DNA of 64,000 nt from Takakia lepidozioides (lineage: Eukaryota; Streptophyta; Takakiopsida; Takakiales; Takakiaceae). Below are positions 45,739 to 58,189 of the stretch, in pieces; position 1 is the first letter of the stretch; every line of letters begins with the position of its first letter. The DNA is taken from NCBI GenBank assembly GCA_030704615.1, contig CM060732.1, forward strand, positions 4,900,001 to 4,964,000. Reading direction: 5' to 3'. A program made the translations under genes and the position numbers. The notes under the pieces are model-generated. The model did not search any database. It saw only the letters and a list, made by a program, of their open reading frames with translations, and was not told the origin of the DNA.

Positions 45739-48525
45739 ATGTTGGAAACGCAGGTAATGACGAATGCGAAGGAGCAAGTCGTAATGCATACAAATTTGTT
45801 CGGCTTGTATGTCAAATGGGATGGAACACAGACATTGGAAGACTACGTGACACGTTTCAGATGTGCGTACAAGGACAACCTCTTCGCCAGGGAGCTGCAG
45901 ACAGCAAGAACGAGCGTGGAGTTTACACACCAGAAGGGGGCGGGAAAAACTACAATGCGAATTGTGTACAGGTGAACCCCAGCTCCCGTTGTATGCAAAA
46001 GCTGGGTTATGAGGTTTGCCTGGGAAATGCAGCACAGCATTCGCACTTTATCTTTTTGGTTGCACTCTGCAAATACATGGTCATAACTTGTGCTCACGCA
46101 TGCTGACTGTCTTGCAGGTATATGAAATACGTGCTTCTTAAGACAGGGGCCCTGGCTCAAGAGCCACCGTTCTTCATGGCTTGGACCGTGGCGGGCCCAA
46201 GCTGTGTCTACCTACCAGAGATGCATAAACAATGGCATGCCGCGCATCTCGTTGGATGCCCGTGGTACTTGGACATGTCTGGCGGACTTGTTGATGAATC
46301 GGAAAAAGATCTACACACGAAAGCGGAGGAGAGGAGAAAGGAAAGACGTGTCCCTGCTGGGCCTGAGTCGGCAAAGGACGCCACTGCTCTGGAACAATCC
46401 AGAAAGACAGCTGAGATGGCATAGAAGACGGTGGATGCAGCTGTGCAGGCTCAACAGAAGGGGTCGAAGAAGAGGACTCGCCAGCAAGGAACAACAGTTG
46501 TGACACCCAAGAAGACGAAGAAGCAGAAACAGAAAGAGCAGGAAGAGGGTGACGAAGAGGACTCCGATGGAGACTTTGCAACCAGCCCACCCCCCAAAAC
46601 GCAGCCGAAATCCCCTGTACCCACGGTTGTCACCTAAGGGACGAGAATAGGCTCAGCAAAGAAGACACTCTTCAACCCCCCGGGGGGGGCACCCTTTCGA
46701 GCCGGTGGAAATGAAGAGGCCGAAAGTGGAGCCAGAAACAGTAGTTCAGTGTGTCAATGAAAGTTTCTTGGCGGCTTTGGATGGACGGGCAGCGAAGTTG
46801 GCATACTCAAGACCATGGAGGGTCTGAAGGGCAGAGCACTGAAGAAGGCGGCTGAAGCAGAGCCTTCTAACACCCCTGGGTTTCTGAAGATGGTCTCGTT
46901 CTTTGAGAAGGTGTGTGCAGGGAAGGATTGCAGGAGGGGCGGAAAAGCCACCGAGTGGTCTTGCGATATGATCATCTTGGATATCCCGGACGGAGAGCCT
47001 GTGGAAGGATTGCAAGCTTTGCCATCTTGGAATAGGTACTCCGAGGACTTTTGGAAGAAAGGATTCGGGCTCGCCCGCATGGTGTTGGACGACAGAGGCT
47101 GTGTGGTTGTCCTGGCGAGCAGAGGCAAAAACACGGAGACAGGAATTGCGAAGTGGACCCGCAAGAGCACCGTCCCAATTTTGAAGAAGAAGTGGACATG
47201 CATCAACACATTGGGCCTTCGGTCGGAAGGGAAGAAGGTAATTAGGACATTAGCAATCGTCCTTTCATTTTGTAACCTATTTTGAAATGCGGTGCCGCAT
47301 TCGATTCCTAATCATTCCCCACTGTGTATGCAGACGAAGCAGTTCGATGCACACTGCTTTGTGAAGGAGAACTCGACCTTTGCTTTCCGGAAGGAGGGAT
47401 TGCTGGTTGACCCAAACTGCAACCCCATCGATTACGACGTCCTGTTCAACAACGTTCCCACATAACTCCTCCCCCATAGCCTCACTTCAACGGATCCCCT
47501 GTGGTATTCAAGGACTCGGAGCCCTGCCTTCATTCAGACAATTATGGAGGCATGCATTGACCTGGAGGGCAGAGTGCTGGACCTCATCTGTGGAACAGGT
47601 ATGTGGATTCTTGTACTATGCTGTTCTGTGAATTCTCATTTTGTTCAAATTTGCCATGTGTGAAGGGCCAATTTTTAATGAGTGGATGGCATTGTAACAG
47701 GTGCCTCAATGTGGGCTGGGCGATTTTCCGACCGGCACCTGTTTGCCTACGAGGAGGACACATCCGTCTGGGGATCCCATCTGGAAGGGCTTCAACGGAA
47801 TGTGAAGGCTCCCATCGAAGCCAAAGATACCTCGGATGATTCGTCGGACTCGGAGGAAGAGACAATGGACATTGATGCCGAGGAGAACCCGGAATACGAG
47901 TGAGTGCAAACATTGTAAGTTTGCAAAGCCTTCTGGGTGATTTTTTGTCAAACGCATTTCCGGACTGTGGTTCTCATTGGTCTCGTGGGTGATTGTTATG
48001 TGCAGGATTCCAGGATCCGGGTCGAAACCTGTAGGGCCTACATTTCTTGCCAGGAAGAATGTCCCGTTCTTTGCGAGGACCAACTTCATGAAGAGCCCGG
48101 TGAAGGACTACTCCCTTCTTAGTTATGCAGTTAAACTTGCAAATACCACGATTAGACGATGTGAGAATCCCAGTAAAGTGGAGCTGATTTTTGAGAGGGC
48201 TAGGGAGGACAGAAGGATAAGGAAAGAGTTGGCAGCAGCTGAGACAGGTAGACGGGTGCGAAAGTATATATGTGATTCAGCGGAAGAGAGCGATGCAGAC
48301 ATGGAGGACGACGACCCAACGGAGGTGAGATGGTCAGTTCCGCAAGGGGAAGATGGGATTCTCGAAGCCTGGCCAATGAGCAGTCCGCTGGACATGAGAA
48401 AGGCAATGACGGGGTGGAGGGGGAGCAGGACAGTCAAGGACAGGATGACGATAGTGATGATTTTCAAGATTGGTAGAATTTTAATTAACTCTCTGTACAT
48501 TTACATTCTCTTCCAGAGTATATAA
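45739..48525 (+). pseudogene. ParB-methyltransferase-like gene, copy 1 (methyltransferase half)
   Basis: Putative DNA-modification-type protein. Exons in order: 45,739-45,972 (TLEDYVTRFRCAYKDNLFARELQ...MRIVYR, ending at a GTGAAC donor); 46,122-about 46,640 (HAAHLVGCPWYLDMSGG, then K-rich low complexity); 46,780-47,238 with motif IV-like CDMIILDIPDG at 46,965-46,994 and GFGLARMVLDDRGCVVVLAS; 47,333-47,599 ending in motif I VLDLICGTG; 47,701-47,900 starting ASMWAGRFSDRHLFAYEED; and 48,006-48,525. Motif IV before motif I is the permuted order of bacterial N6/N4 DNA methyltransferases, and the intron splits the Gly codon of GTG exactly as in copy 2. The catalytic motif is DIPD instead of DPPY or NPPY. 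Stops near 46,422, 46,635 and 47,464 and frame changes break it. The ParB-like part is absent upstream. Confidence 0.6.
47283..47303. repeat. Single AAATGCGGTGCCGCATT palindrome in an intron
   Basis: A lone unit of the GAAATGCGGCACCGCATTTC family inside an intron of the copy 1 methyltransferase-like gene. The main array is at 53.4-54.7 kb. It links the gene to the neighbouring transposase locus. Confidence 0.7.
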
Positions 48526-49430
48526 AGGGAGGTTTACTATTTCATGAGCAGAAACCATGAGCCATGAGCCATGAGCCGCATGAGCCGCATGAGCGGTGAG
48601 CCGAAGTCTAAGACACGCGGATTTCATGAGCGGACTCCTCCAAATTTGGAAATGCGGCAGATTAAAAAAGTATTAAAATAATAGTTTTTTAATTTGACCT
48701 TGCCGTTTTGGAAGTTCCAGATCCTGTAATGCGGCGAAGATATGTCGTCAGTAACAACTCCGCTCATGGTTTTTTAGATCCGCTCATGGAAATGAGTGAC
48801 CGTGCAACGAGAAATCTAGTATACCACGGCAAAAGGACGTCATATACTGGCCTATATAGAGTATTCCGCGGTTTTACATGCCTTAACATTGGAATGAAGC
48901 TGACCCTTCTGCCGCGATTGAACCAATAGAGTCTGCACCAATAGAATTTGCAGTACTTCACAATTCTGTCATCTTCGGGTATTCGGCGGGAAAGGTTTGC
49001 GACTCAACTGGGAAATGTGGTGCCGCATTAGGGTTCGCACGTGCGAAATTTCTGGGGGGTTTGATGTTGGCGACGGTCGGCTCCCTGAAGGCTGGGTGCG
49101 ACTATCTTGCTATGACGAAGGCCGCAACTACCAGTACCTACGACGTTACTTGGAAATGCGGCACCGCATTTCCTTGCCGGGGGTCGAATGAGGAAAGCAA
49201 AGTTTGGGAGAGCAGAAAAACAAGAACCCTCCAACAAACAAAAATACAAGCACGTAGAAATAGAAGTGAATGACATAGTATTATCTTAGTTCGAGCAAAA
49301 CAGATTACTGGTAGGCAAGACATAAGTCGGACCTTTCTGTGGCCAGAGTCAGAGGTACTTGCAGCAGTACAGTTCTACTATAACTGAAACTCTGAAAAGG
49401 ATGGGCGTACCATTGTGTGGGGACCGCAAG
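48526..49430. other. Spacer between methyltransferase-like gene and transposase
   Basis: Contains a (CATGAGC)n short tandem stretch at 48,541-48,600, CCGCTCATG words near 48,761-48,785, and palindromes of the AAATGCGGCACCGCATTT family at about 49,013 and 49,151. No gene recognised. Confidence 0.5.
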
Positions 49431-49436
49431 CCAAGC

Positions 49437-52400
49437 TCACTGGTCCCCTGGATCCATATTCAGAAGAGTGTACACCTCTTGGGGGCTCAACCCTAGTGCA
49501 TGTATGAAGTGATGAGTTGTGGAATTACACCGGAGTCTCTTTAGGTACACATAGTACAGATGCTTGCAAAGGCAGTATGATGCCCCCTTGTTCGCCATGA
49601 TCTGGAAGTTGATACAATTGCAGGTGGGTAATTCTGAAATGGTGATGGTGTAAACCTCATTGCGAACGGTTGAGCCTGCCGTGGTCATCTGATACACACG
49701 CCCGAAGCCTGGTGGGGGCACTTCTGTCGAGCTCTGGATTGTACAGTTCATCCGAAGTGCATTCCCCATCCTTGTCTCGTTCACTTTTGAGGGAGGTCGC
49801 CGCCTCTTCGGTTTCCCCCAACGGTGTGTAGGATGCTCAGAGCTGTCGCGTCCCATTGTTCTTGCTCTCACAGGGGTTGGTGGTGGAGGCTGTGGAAGCA
49901 GAAGAAATGGTTGTCCTGGGACGTCAGTGTGCTGCACCATCCGAAATCCTGCGGCAGTAAGGGCGTCGACCTCAACCTGACTCAGATCGCAGCCTGGTTC
50001 CACCGGCCACACTGGGGGAGCCTCTAGCATTGTTTGTATGCCGTACTTGGGCTTTACATACACGCAAGTCATAATGTCGTGCGTGTAGAACCAGAACTGG
50101 TGGTTGTCGCCCCGCAAACTTTGCATGGACAATCTTCCTGTAAAAGTAGGAGCAGGGACAGCCCCATCTGGATTCCTCCTTATCATCTCTAAACCGTTGC
50201 CATGTATCCACTCAAATTGCGGAACACCTGCCTCGAAACGCCGACTTTGTGCGAGCAATTCTCCACTATGACGCAGACACAGTCGTCTCCACAATGGTTT
50301 GGCCATACTGCATAACAGCGGGCGGAATCTGGGGCAAGTGAGCGGTGGGAATTTCTCGCACGGAATCCCCGCTTGAAGGCGATGGCGATCTGGAAACTCT
50401 TGGGCTTCCACTGCTGGAAGACACATTGTGCGGCAACATGACGGGACCTCGAGGTGCTGTCCGAATGTTCCTGTCGGATCTCCAGGAATCCTCTTCGCAC
50501 CCGGGTTCCTCTTCATCCTCGCCTCACAGGGCGAGTATTGACATCCCCCTCTAGGTGTTCACCTCTGCGGTGCAGAGCGTCCCTTTGATCTTCTCTCGCA
50601 ATGCTGTCGCCCATTTCAGTGGATTCTTCGACCGAAGCTGTTCGTACCAACAATTCCTCCCTATCCGGCCCAAAGCCCCATTTTTTCCCGCTCAGGAACT
50701 TGTAATACGTGGCTTGCTGCATAATTGCTCTGTCGATGCCCTCCATTATGGCCGTCACTACGTCCACCAAATGTGCGGCAGAAGACGCTCGCCAGGAGGA
50801 GTGGACTGATTCTGCCATATTCGTGTTCGGCATGTCCGTGTCGGAATCCAAGCACCGCTCCTACAAGGACAGAAACAATGGTGAGGGAAAAATGGAAAGG
50901 TCCGTAATACAACGACAATTGCAAGAAAAAGTCTGGCATCATACCTCCTGCATGTACTGTCCGAACTGTCGATACCGGAAATGCCACCACCCCAACCAGT
51001 TGTGCAAGGCTCCCAGATTGGTTGTCTCCACTGCACCTGACGTGTTCCACTAAGCCTCGATGATAGCAAACTTAACCTCCGCGTCATCAAATGTGGGTGC
51101 ATCCTTCCACGCCACGCCGTACAAGGACATGTTTCAGCCTGGAATGAGCTAGCAACAAATTTGGTAGTGTAGTGAGATAGACTCTGCATCCAATGGAATC
51201 CACAGGATCTCTCTTTCCCCTCCATTGGAATATTGGGGTCCTCACCATACAACCGCTGCCCAGTTGGCCTGAGCGTTGTCTGCCATGAATCCCCTGAAAT
51301 TGGGCTTTGGCAAACCCGCCCTTGCCATCTGCTCGTTTATGCCCTCCCACAGATGCATCTCCGACTGTGTGTCCTCCCCTTACATCTCGCAGATTGCAAT
51401 CGTCATGAGCCTCTTGGAGTGATAGTCATAAACATGCGCACCCATAGTCACCCACTGATGGTTTGTAATTCGCTTGATGTGATCAAATATCACCCAAGCA
51501 TTGGACAAGTTTCCAGTTGTCATGCGAGTGACCAAGTCGACTCCACTCCCAGGCTCACACGTCGACATTTTAAAAATGTAACAACGATCGGATTTGCTGC
51601 CTTGCCCTGGAAACCTGCTACCTTGGATGTAGTCATATCCAGTCCTTCGTTTCACCTCCAGGATTGAGTGCATGTCCGACCCCCGGCCGAACTTCTGCTT
51701 GCAAGATACGATGTGATTCCGCACAATCGGACTACAACGTGTGAGACGGACTCCAACAGGTCAAGCATCTCCTCTTCGTTCAAGGGCACTCGGTCTGAAC
51801 CATCTTTGACATGATTTTGCCAAGAGCAATCTTGTGGGCTGCCTTCAGCTGAATCTGCTTTGGTCTGGCTCCGGGGCTCAATTTCACCTCCTCTTTTATG
51901 ATGTCGTGTGCTTCCTGCACAGCCTCCCGCATGTTGCCTCTCGCTAAGGGGTGGCAGTGGACCCCAACGTGTATGCAAGCTCTAGTCAAGTCCGGGAGCA
52001 ATTGGATTACATAATATTGCTTGGCTCTGCACATGGACATGCACGTCGGTGGTTCTTTGCAATGTGCGCACTTGAAAGTACCCGCAGGAGCTTGGCTGGA
52101 GACAATGAATGGATGATGGGTTGTGCCAGTCCAATCCGTCTCTTTCTCCGCCCTCATTTGGAGAGAAAATGGAAGCAGGCGGGATTGAGGCACCTCAGCT
52201 TCCCCGCACAGAGGACGTATCGTACACGAACACCATCAGCAATTTTCGTGCTACTGGTCTTCGTCACACACTAGGGGTATCCGTCATGCTTTCGATCCAT
52301 GTCTGTTAACATCCCTGAGGCTTTGTTTGACGAAGTAACAAGTGGAAACTCGAAGATGACATTGCCATCGACTTCGGGAGGCAGATACGTTACCTTCCTG

Positions 52401-53164
52401 ACTGGAAATTTGGCATAGTCGAGAGCAGCCAGCTCGGAGCGAGAACCATCGAGGTGATGTTGCCGTAGGAGCTGCACAATGGACCGGGTTGGAGTTATGC
52501 TCGAGGGTACATGCGTAGCACCTGCAGAGACGTCCATGTTGGATTTGAACGACCGTGTGGAGGACATGGGGACCTCAATGCACTCATCTTCCTTGTCGGA
52601 AATGTCGAATACCTCCACACAAGAAGCTATGGAGGGTCTTGACGGTCCAGGTCGGGAATGATTATCGTTGCATACCTCTCTGTTGGCAGTGGCCGCCTGT
52701 CGGTTTCCCGACTCCTTTGTGGATGGTGTGGGCAGCGACTGATTCGGAAAGGGAATGGGCATTCCCACAGCTCGGTACAGGATGGTATCTGATGGGGGTA
52801 CGTGCCATTCGATTCCGCAACCTCCGTCGTTACCTAGCACGACAATGGTCTCGTCAACCTGTCCAGGAACATCCTTCCTTTCTTCTTCCAAATAAACTGT
52901 ACCCGGTTTGAGCTTGAATTTGGAACAAAGGTAAGTTTCAGTCTCCCTGCAAAGTCCTCCCTCATTTGGGATCCAGGCTCTCCCAAGTTGCGGAGGACAG
53001 CAAACTATAGCGTAGGAATTCGGAGTCATCGAACACCGCACGAAGTTGGCAAGTGCGATGTTCACTATAGCGACAGACCAAGGCTCACAGGCACCATGTA
53101 AGTGGATCTGCGGAGTCCATCGACGATTGGAAGTTGCACATTGAAGTGGAAAGTATTGTTTCAA
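49437..53164 (-). pseudogene. MULE-like transposase with SWIM zinc finger, copy 1
   Basis: N-terminal open stretch of 297 residues (53,164-52,271) ends MDRKHDGYP-stop. The TAG at 52,273-52,271 sits where copy 2 has tryptophan (KKHDGHPWC), and the frame then continues CVTKTSSTKIADG...LCAGKLRCLNPACFHFL. Next come a C-rich block with TRACIHVGVHCHPLARGNMREAV (52,193-51,780), an RNase-H-like strand pair HQWVTMGAHVYDYHSKRLMT (near 51,450) and GFMADNAQANW (near 51,280), NTNMAESVHSSW (near 50,820), and a SWIM finger C-N-C...C-K-H at about 49,620-49,560 (TCNCINFQIMANKGASYCLC). Domain order DDE core then SWIM is that of MULE transposases, which bind element ends and cut DNA. Several frame changes make it inactive as read. 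Confidence 0.75.
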
Positions 53165-53419
53165 GCTACATGCATGAAGGTGGGAGGTGTGATTCCATAT
53201 CCACTAAGTATGACAATGATGGCCGATTCGGCGACGAAATAACATCTCCTGACAGTTTCTCCTGAGGGTGGATCAACCAGTATTCGCGGTGCAGACATGA
53301 ACGTTTGCACTGACAAGTGCCAGGACTGTTAGTTAAAACGGTTAGACAACCAAGTTGTGCTCATTAAGACAGGCCGCAATTGTGTTGTTTCGAAACAATG
53401 CAACCCATTGCACATGGCT

Positions 53420-54740
53420 GAACGGGAATGCGGTCCCGCATCCCAGTTCGACATCATCCTCTCGTTGATTGTCATCGGAAATGCGGCACCGCATTTCCGT
53501 CAACATGGAAACGAAAATACTGGTGCAACGGAAATGCGGTACCACATTTTAGTCCACTGTAAAAGCAGGCCCATGGTGGAACGGAAATGCGGTATCGCAT
53601 TTAGGTCGAATGGGACTAGGAACACACGGTAGAAAATAATAGCAACAGCGCATTTCCATCGACTGGGACACTTTGGGTAGGCAGGAACGGAAATGCGGTG
53701 CCGCATTTCCGTCCGGTCTCTTTCCATGGAATCCAGTGCACGGAAATGAGGTCCCGCATTTCCGTCCAGTGTGCTACTTTCGATTGCTATTGGACGGAAA
53801 TACGGCACCGCATTTCCGTCCGAGGTGCACCTTTCTATTTTCAAGAACGGAAATGCGGCTACTCATTTCCGTCCAACATGCAACGCCTGTAACGGTAATG
53901 CGGCACCGCATTTCCGTCCAGGGGAATCCTTTCTACTTTCCAGAATGGAAATGCGGCACCGCATTTCCGTCCGAGTCGTACCTTCCGACATTCCAAAACG
54001 GAAATGCGGCGCCGCATTTCCGTTTTGCATCTGAGGCATGCAGCAGTGCGACGGAAATGCGGCACCGCATTTTCGTCCGGGGGAAACCTTAATACTCTCC
54101 AGAACGGAAATGCGGTGCTGCATTTCCGTGCAACAAGTAAGCTATGTGACAGTGGAACGGAAATGCGGTACCGCATTTCTGTTGTGATTGAAAATCATGA
54201 ACCATTGCAACTGAAATGCGGCACCGCATTTCCGCCCGAGTCGCACCTTCCAACATTCCAAAACGGAAACGCGGCGCCGCATTTCCGTTTTGTATCTCAG
54301 GCATGGAGCTATGGGACGGAAATGCGGCACCCCATTTCCATTCAACAAGTAAGGAATGTGACAGTGGAACGGAAATGCGGTACCGCATTTCCGTTGTGAT
54401 TGAAAATCATGAACCACTGCAACTGAAATGCGGCACCGCATTTCCGTCCGAGTCGCACCTTCGGACTTTCCAGAACGGAAATGCGGCGCCGCATTTCCAT
54501 TTTATATCTCAGGCATAGAGCTGTGGGACGGAAATGCGGCACCGCATTTCCGTCCCGGGGAAACCTTTATACTCTCTAGAACGGAAATGCGGTGCCGCAT
54601 TTCCGTCCAACAAGTAAGGTATATGTACGTTCGGGATGCTACTTAACGGAAATGCAGTGCCGCATTTGCGTTTTCACTCTAACTCATCAGACGCTGGGAC
54701 GGAAATGCCATGATATGTGAACACGTGGACCAACAGAATT
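53420..54740. repeat. GAAATGCGGCACCGCATTTC palindrome array
   Basis: More than twenty near-identical palindromes (arms GGAAATGCGG and CCGCATTTCC around AC or TA) occur every 40-70 bases, with non-repetitive linkers. Higher-order duplication is visible: the stretch ending GTGATTGAAAATCATGAACC appears at about 54,182 and 54,393. It lies directly upstream of the start of the minus-strand transposase at 53,164. All six-frame openings through it are shadows. Confidence 0.95.
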
Positions 54741-55379
54741 GCGGCACCACTTTTTGATGTCTGCACTCATGCTGGCTAAAGTGGTAGGAGGCGGCGCGGC
54801 CTGACCGTTGGTTAATGATGTTTGTTTTGTGGTCGGCAGGCGTACCTTTGACGATTCGAATTTCGTAATGAGGCATAGTCCACGAGGAGACACTTCCATC
54901 CCAGCCTTTCGAACCCAAGCGGTGCATCATTGCCGTTTCATCTTCATTTGTCGTGTCTACTCATTCACCCCTCTCACGCCCTTTCCATCTACACTGTTCG
55001 CCCCTTTTCCGCGTCTGTTTTCTTCTTATGCTCCAACCTGAGAGGGAGGAAGTTCTTGTACCTGAGAAGAGACATCGTTGCAAGCTCCGCAAGTTGTACT
55101 TCGGGCGAAGGCCAATGCCGAAGGGGAGGAAGCAGATGCGTCTTTTGGAGGAGATGGTCGTCTCGCAGGGATGCCTCGGCGTGAGCCTAGTCACGTGAGC
55201 GCAACTGCGCTCACGCCACGTCACCTTGCGCCAATGCCACATCACGGGGCTCACTCCACGTCATCACACTTGAAGACCGCGTCACCACGCGCCCAGGAAG
55301 AAGTGGAGTGTATTCCCGCGGATTGGCACCCTTTACCGCGGAAACAAGCTGGACGACATAATAAAAGGCAGTGGTCATT
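54741..55379. other. Spacer with possible exon remnant
   Basis: An Arg/Lys-rich plus-strand frame (EREEVLVPEKRHRCKLRKLY near 55,045) has no domain I know. GTGAGCGCAACTGCGCTCAC at 55,194-55,213 is a palindrome, followed by CTCACTCCACGTCATC. Similar CTCACGCCACG words end the frame at 1.16 kb. Confidence 0.3.
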
Positions 55380-55760
55380 CCCACCTGAAAGCAACAGATG
55401 AATAAAGGATGGATGAATGTACATTTGGATGATAAACAGATGGATGAGTGTGAAAAATGAATGTAGATGGATGAATGAGGGATGGATAAGAGTCAAATGG
55501 ATGAATGTATAATGGATGTTGAGCAATGAAAAACATTCATGACAGGAAGATGCATGACTAAAACTTTAGACGAATGCACAACGTATATGACATGAGTGTG
55601 GAAGGTTTGTGGGGTGGATTAAAGAGTACAGAGGATGAATGTACAATGGATGTTGAACAAAGGAAACATTCATGAATGGAGCACGCATGAATACACTGTA
55701 GATGAAAGCACAATGGATATGAGAGTGAGGGAGGTTTGTGAGATGGATTCATACATATTG
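55380..55760. repeat. GGATGAATG-type minisatellite
   Basis: Degenerate repetition of GGATGAATGTA, GATGGATGAATG and ATGGATGTTGA, plus a two-copy block CACAACGTATATGACATGAG / CACAATGGATATGAGAGTGA about 125 bases apart. Minus-strand open frames rich in H/I/F are shadows. Confidence 0.75.
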
Positions 55761-58189
55761 CAATTTAAATGGTAGTTGATTCTTTGATTTTTTTCTTTCC
55801 AAAGGAACAACTACGGTGGAGGAAGGGGATTCAACGTTTTCCAAAGAGGATGAAACAAAAGAACATAGTTCAGTCTGACTCAGAGTCAGTACAATGTATC
55901 CCCACTTCCTCTGTATCTAAGTCTAAGTATTTAAGAACTCCGGATCTACGCTGGCTATACACCTACGGCCGGCAGTAAAAATTCAGGGGATAGGGACTCA
56001 GCCGCGTGAAGTGCCATTGCTTCGGCATAATCAGGAAGCAGAAAATTGGAAAGGGGGCTGTCAAAACAGACTCGCCACAAATGACTGTATCTCCTGAAGA
56101 TCCACCGCTGCCTTTCCTGAAAGACAGCCTGAAAAAGTTATTACTATAACTTTGACGTTATTGAGAAATTGAGTATGACTCCCAAGTGGTTTAGCACTTA
56201 CTCACATGAAAAGTCGTTGTCGACCTGCTTATCTTCGGGATCGTCATCATTTCGAATTTGAATCCGATCAGTCTGTGTGCCTGAAGTGGAGCTAGACAAA
56301 AGGGGAGGAGCACTGTGTTGTAGAGGTCAGAATCACCCTCCATGCCAAAAAGGCTTCTTCCGCCTGCCTTGCATGCATGGTAAGTTGCTCCTGCACCAGA
56401 CAGGAGGACATGAACAGTTTGGTGGGGGGATTTAAGCAGATGGAACTGGTGAAAGAAAATCAATTCGGAAGGGAGAGAACAAACCTGTGGACACAGAAAG
56501 ATCGACCACCCGTGCAGAATGGTGGCTGCCTGACTCCAGCAGTATTTGCATGAACGCTGGGGATTTTTCCTTTGCACCTCTCCAGGGAGTGCCATCTGGT
56601 CTCTTCAGAGTCTGACTGGACTGCATGAAGTTGTACAAAATGTCATCGACATGCAGCTCATAGAGGGGGGTTGACGAAACAACCCTGGTCAGAAATCTCA
56701 AAGCTGCGGATGGAGGATGGTGTCTTTGAGGTGCGAATCCTCCACAGGCAGATCGCCTCGAACATCCTCGTCTGCCAAAGATAGCAGGTTAGTGTGGTAA
56801 ACACAATCTATAGTGGAAGTGTGTACATCGGCTATTCAGAACTCAGCACAAAAATCATTTTTTATCATGAATCGGTGATGATCGGTGTCGATCATGACAG
56901 ATTCTTCTAGAGTGGAGCTGCAAAGAACATTGAAACTCATCATGAAAGCACAAGCGAAGGGAGACGGCATACCAGCTGACCAGGGAAACCCCCTTTCACA
57001 AGGTAGAGGTTGTTCACACATTCATGTGCGCAAAACTTCAAACCTGAAGACTTCAGGTATGATGCCAATGCCCGACGACTATTTTGTCACATGACTGAAA
57101 AAGCAGAAGTGTCCCTGCATCAGAGAGGAAATTATTACAGAACCCGAACACCCAACTCCAGTAGTTGTCCTCGAATTTGTTCCAGCCCGGCGTCTTGCCC
57201 TTTGGAAGAACTTCTGGCACAGCCTGGCCATCCGGGATGTCGAGAATGACAATGTCAGCCGCATATGTTTTCTGCACACCGCACACGAAGTGGGACCTGT
57301 GCTCACCTGCAACAGACATGTTTTTTTTAAAACGATGGCAAGAATGTTTTCAAAGAACCAGACTGAAATACTGCCAATGAAACTTTCAGAGAAAAAGAAA
57401 AAAACTGGAATCCTCACCATTGAGGAATGAGATTATGTTGTCCCAGGTAGGCGAAGGCACCCCAGTGTATCCTCTCTTTCGACTCTGCATCATCGACAGC
57501 CAACCCTCATTGACAATTTTAATCTCTCCTGCCGAATCAGAACGGGAAGGGTGTGGCTTGGCATCGAACACGCACTGAACTGTGCGGGTATATCTTCCAG
57601 CAGTGAAGTCCTGCCCACTCTCCATCTCCTTTTCTTTCTCCTTCCCCTTGTCCTTTTCCTTCTCTTTGGACTTGTCTTTGTCCTTTGGCTTTGCTGGTGA
57701 GATGGCTATGACATCAAGAGCCTTGTCTTTTGGTTTGCGGCCCGCCTTCTTTCCCTTCTGCGGCGTTCCCTGAGCATCAGGCTCCTTGACAGCCAATGTT
57801 GCTATGTTTCTTTGGTACTCTTCGTCAGTCAGAGGCGCCAGCATCTCTGCATTATTGTTCAAATATTTCAAATGTTGTTCTTGAAAGGTCGTGTGCTCCG
57901 GTGGGCAGTCAAGGTACCAGCCACAGTCTCTGAAGTGAGAAGGACTCCAGTCCTTCAATATCCCTGCAGTACATGGTTGGATCGTTTGCAGGGTCCGACC
58001 ACATGTCAAGATAGTCTGGAATACCGCTCAGGTGATTTCCTTCCATAAGCACATATTTCGTGTACCTGTTAAACAGGAGATAAATCCCAACCCACCAAAG
58101 CGCGAAGTGAGTAAGATGCAAGTAGCACAGAATGAAAAAAAACATGGAATGAAATGGCTCTGAGAACTGCTCCAAGGACCTTTCAGGAC

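Noticed and set aside
50705-51667. Plus-strand frames of 114-144 residues opposite the SWIM transposase
   Set aside because: The minus strand carries the recognisable transposase motifs in order; the plus frames have none.
53357-54646. Chains of 60-140-residue frames with NGNAAPHFR-type repeats
   Set aside because: They are six-frame translations of the palindrome array and appear equally on both strands.
53420-54740. CRISPR array
   Set aside because: Regularly spaced near-identical repeats with unique linkers resemble a CRISPR, but the repeats are full palindromes, spacing is variable, there are no cas genes, and the context is a plant-type nuclear genome.
55251-55752. Minus-strand His/Ile/Phe-rich proteins
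   Set aside because: They are translations of the GGATGAATG minisatellite.
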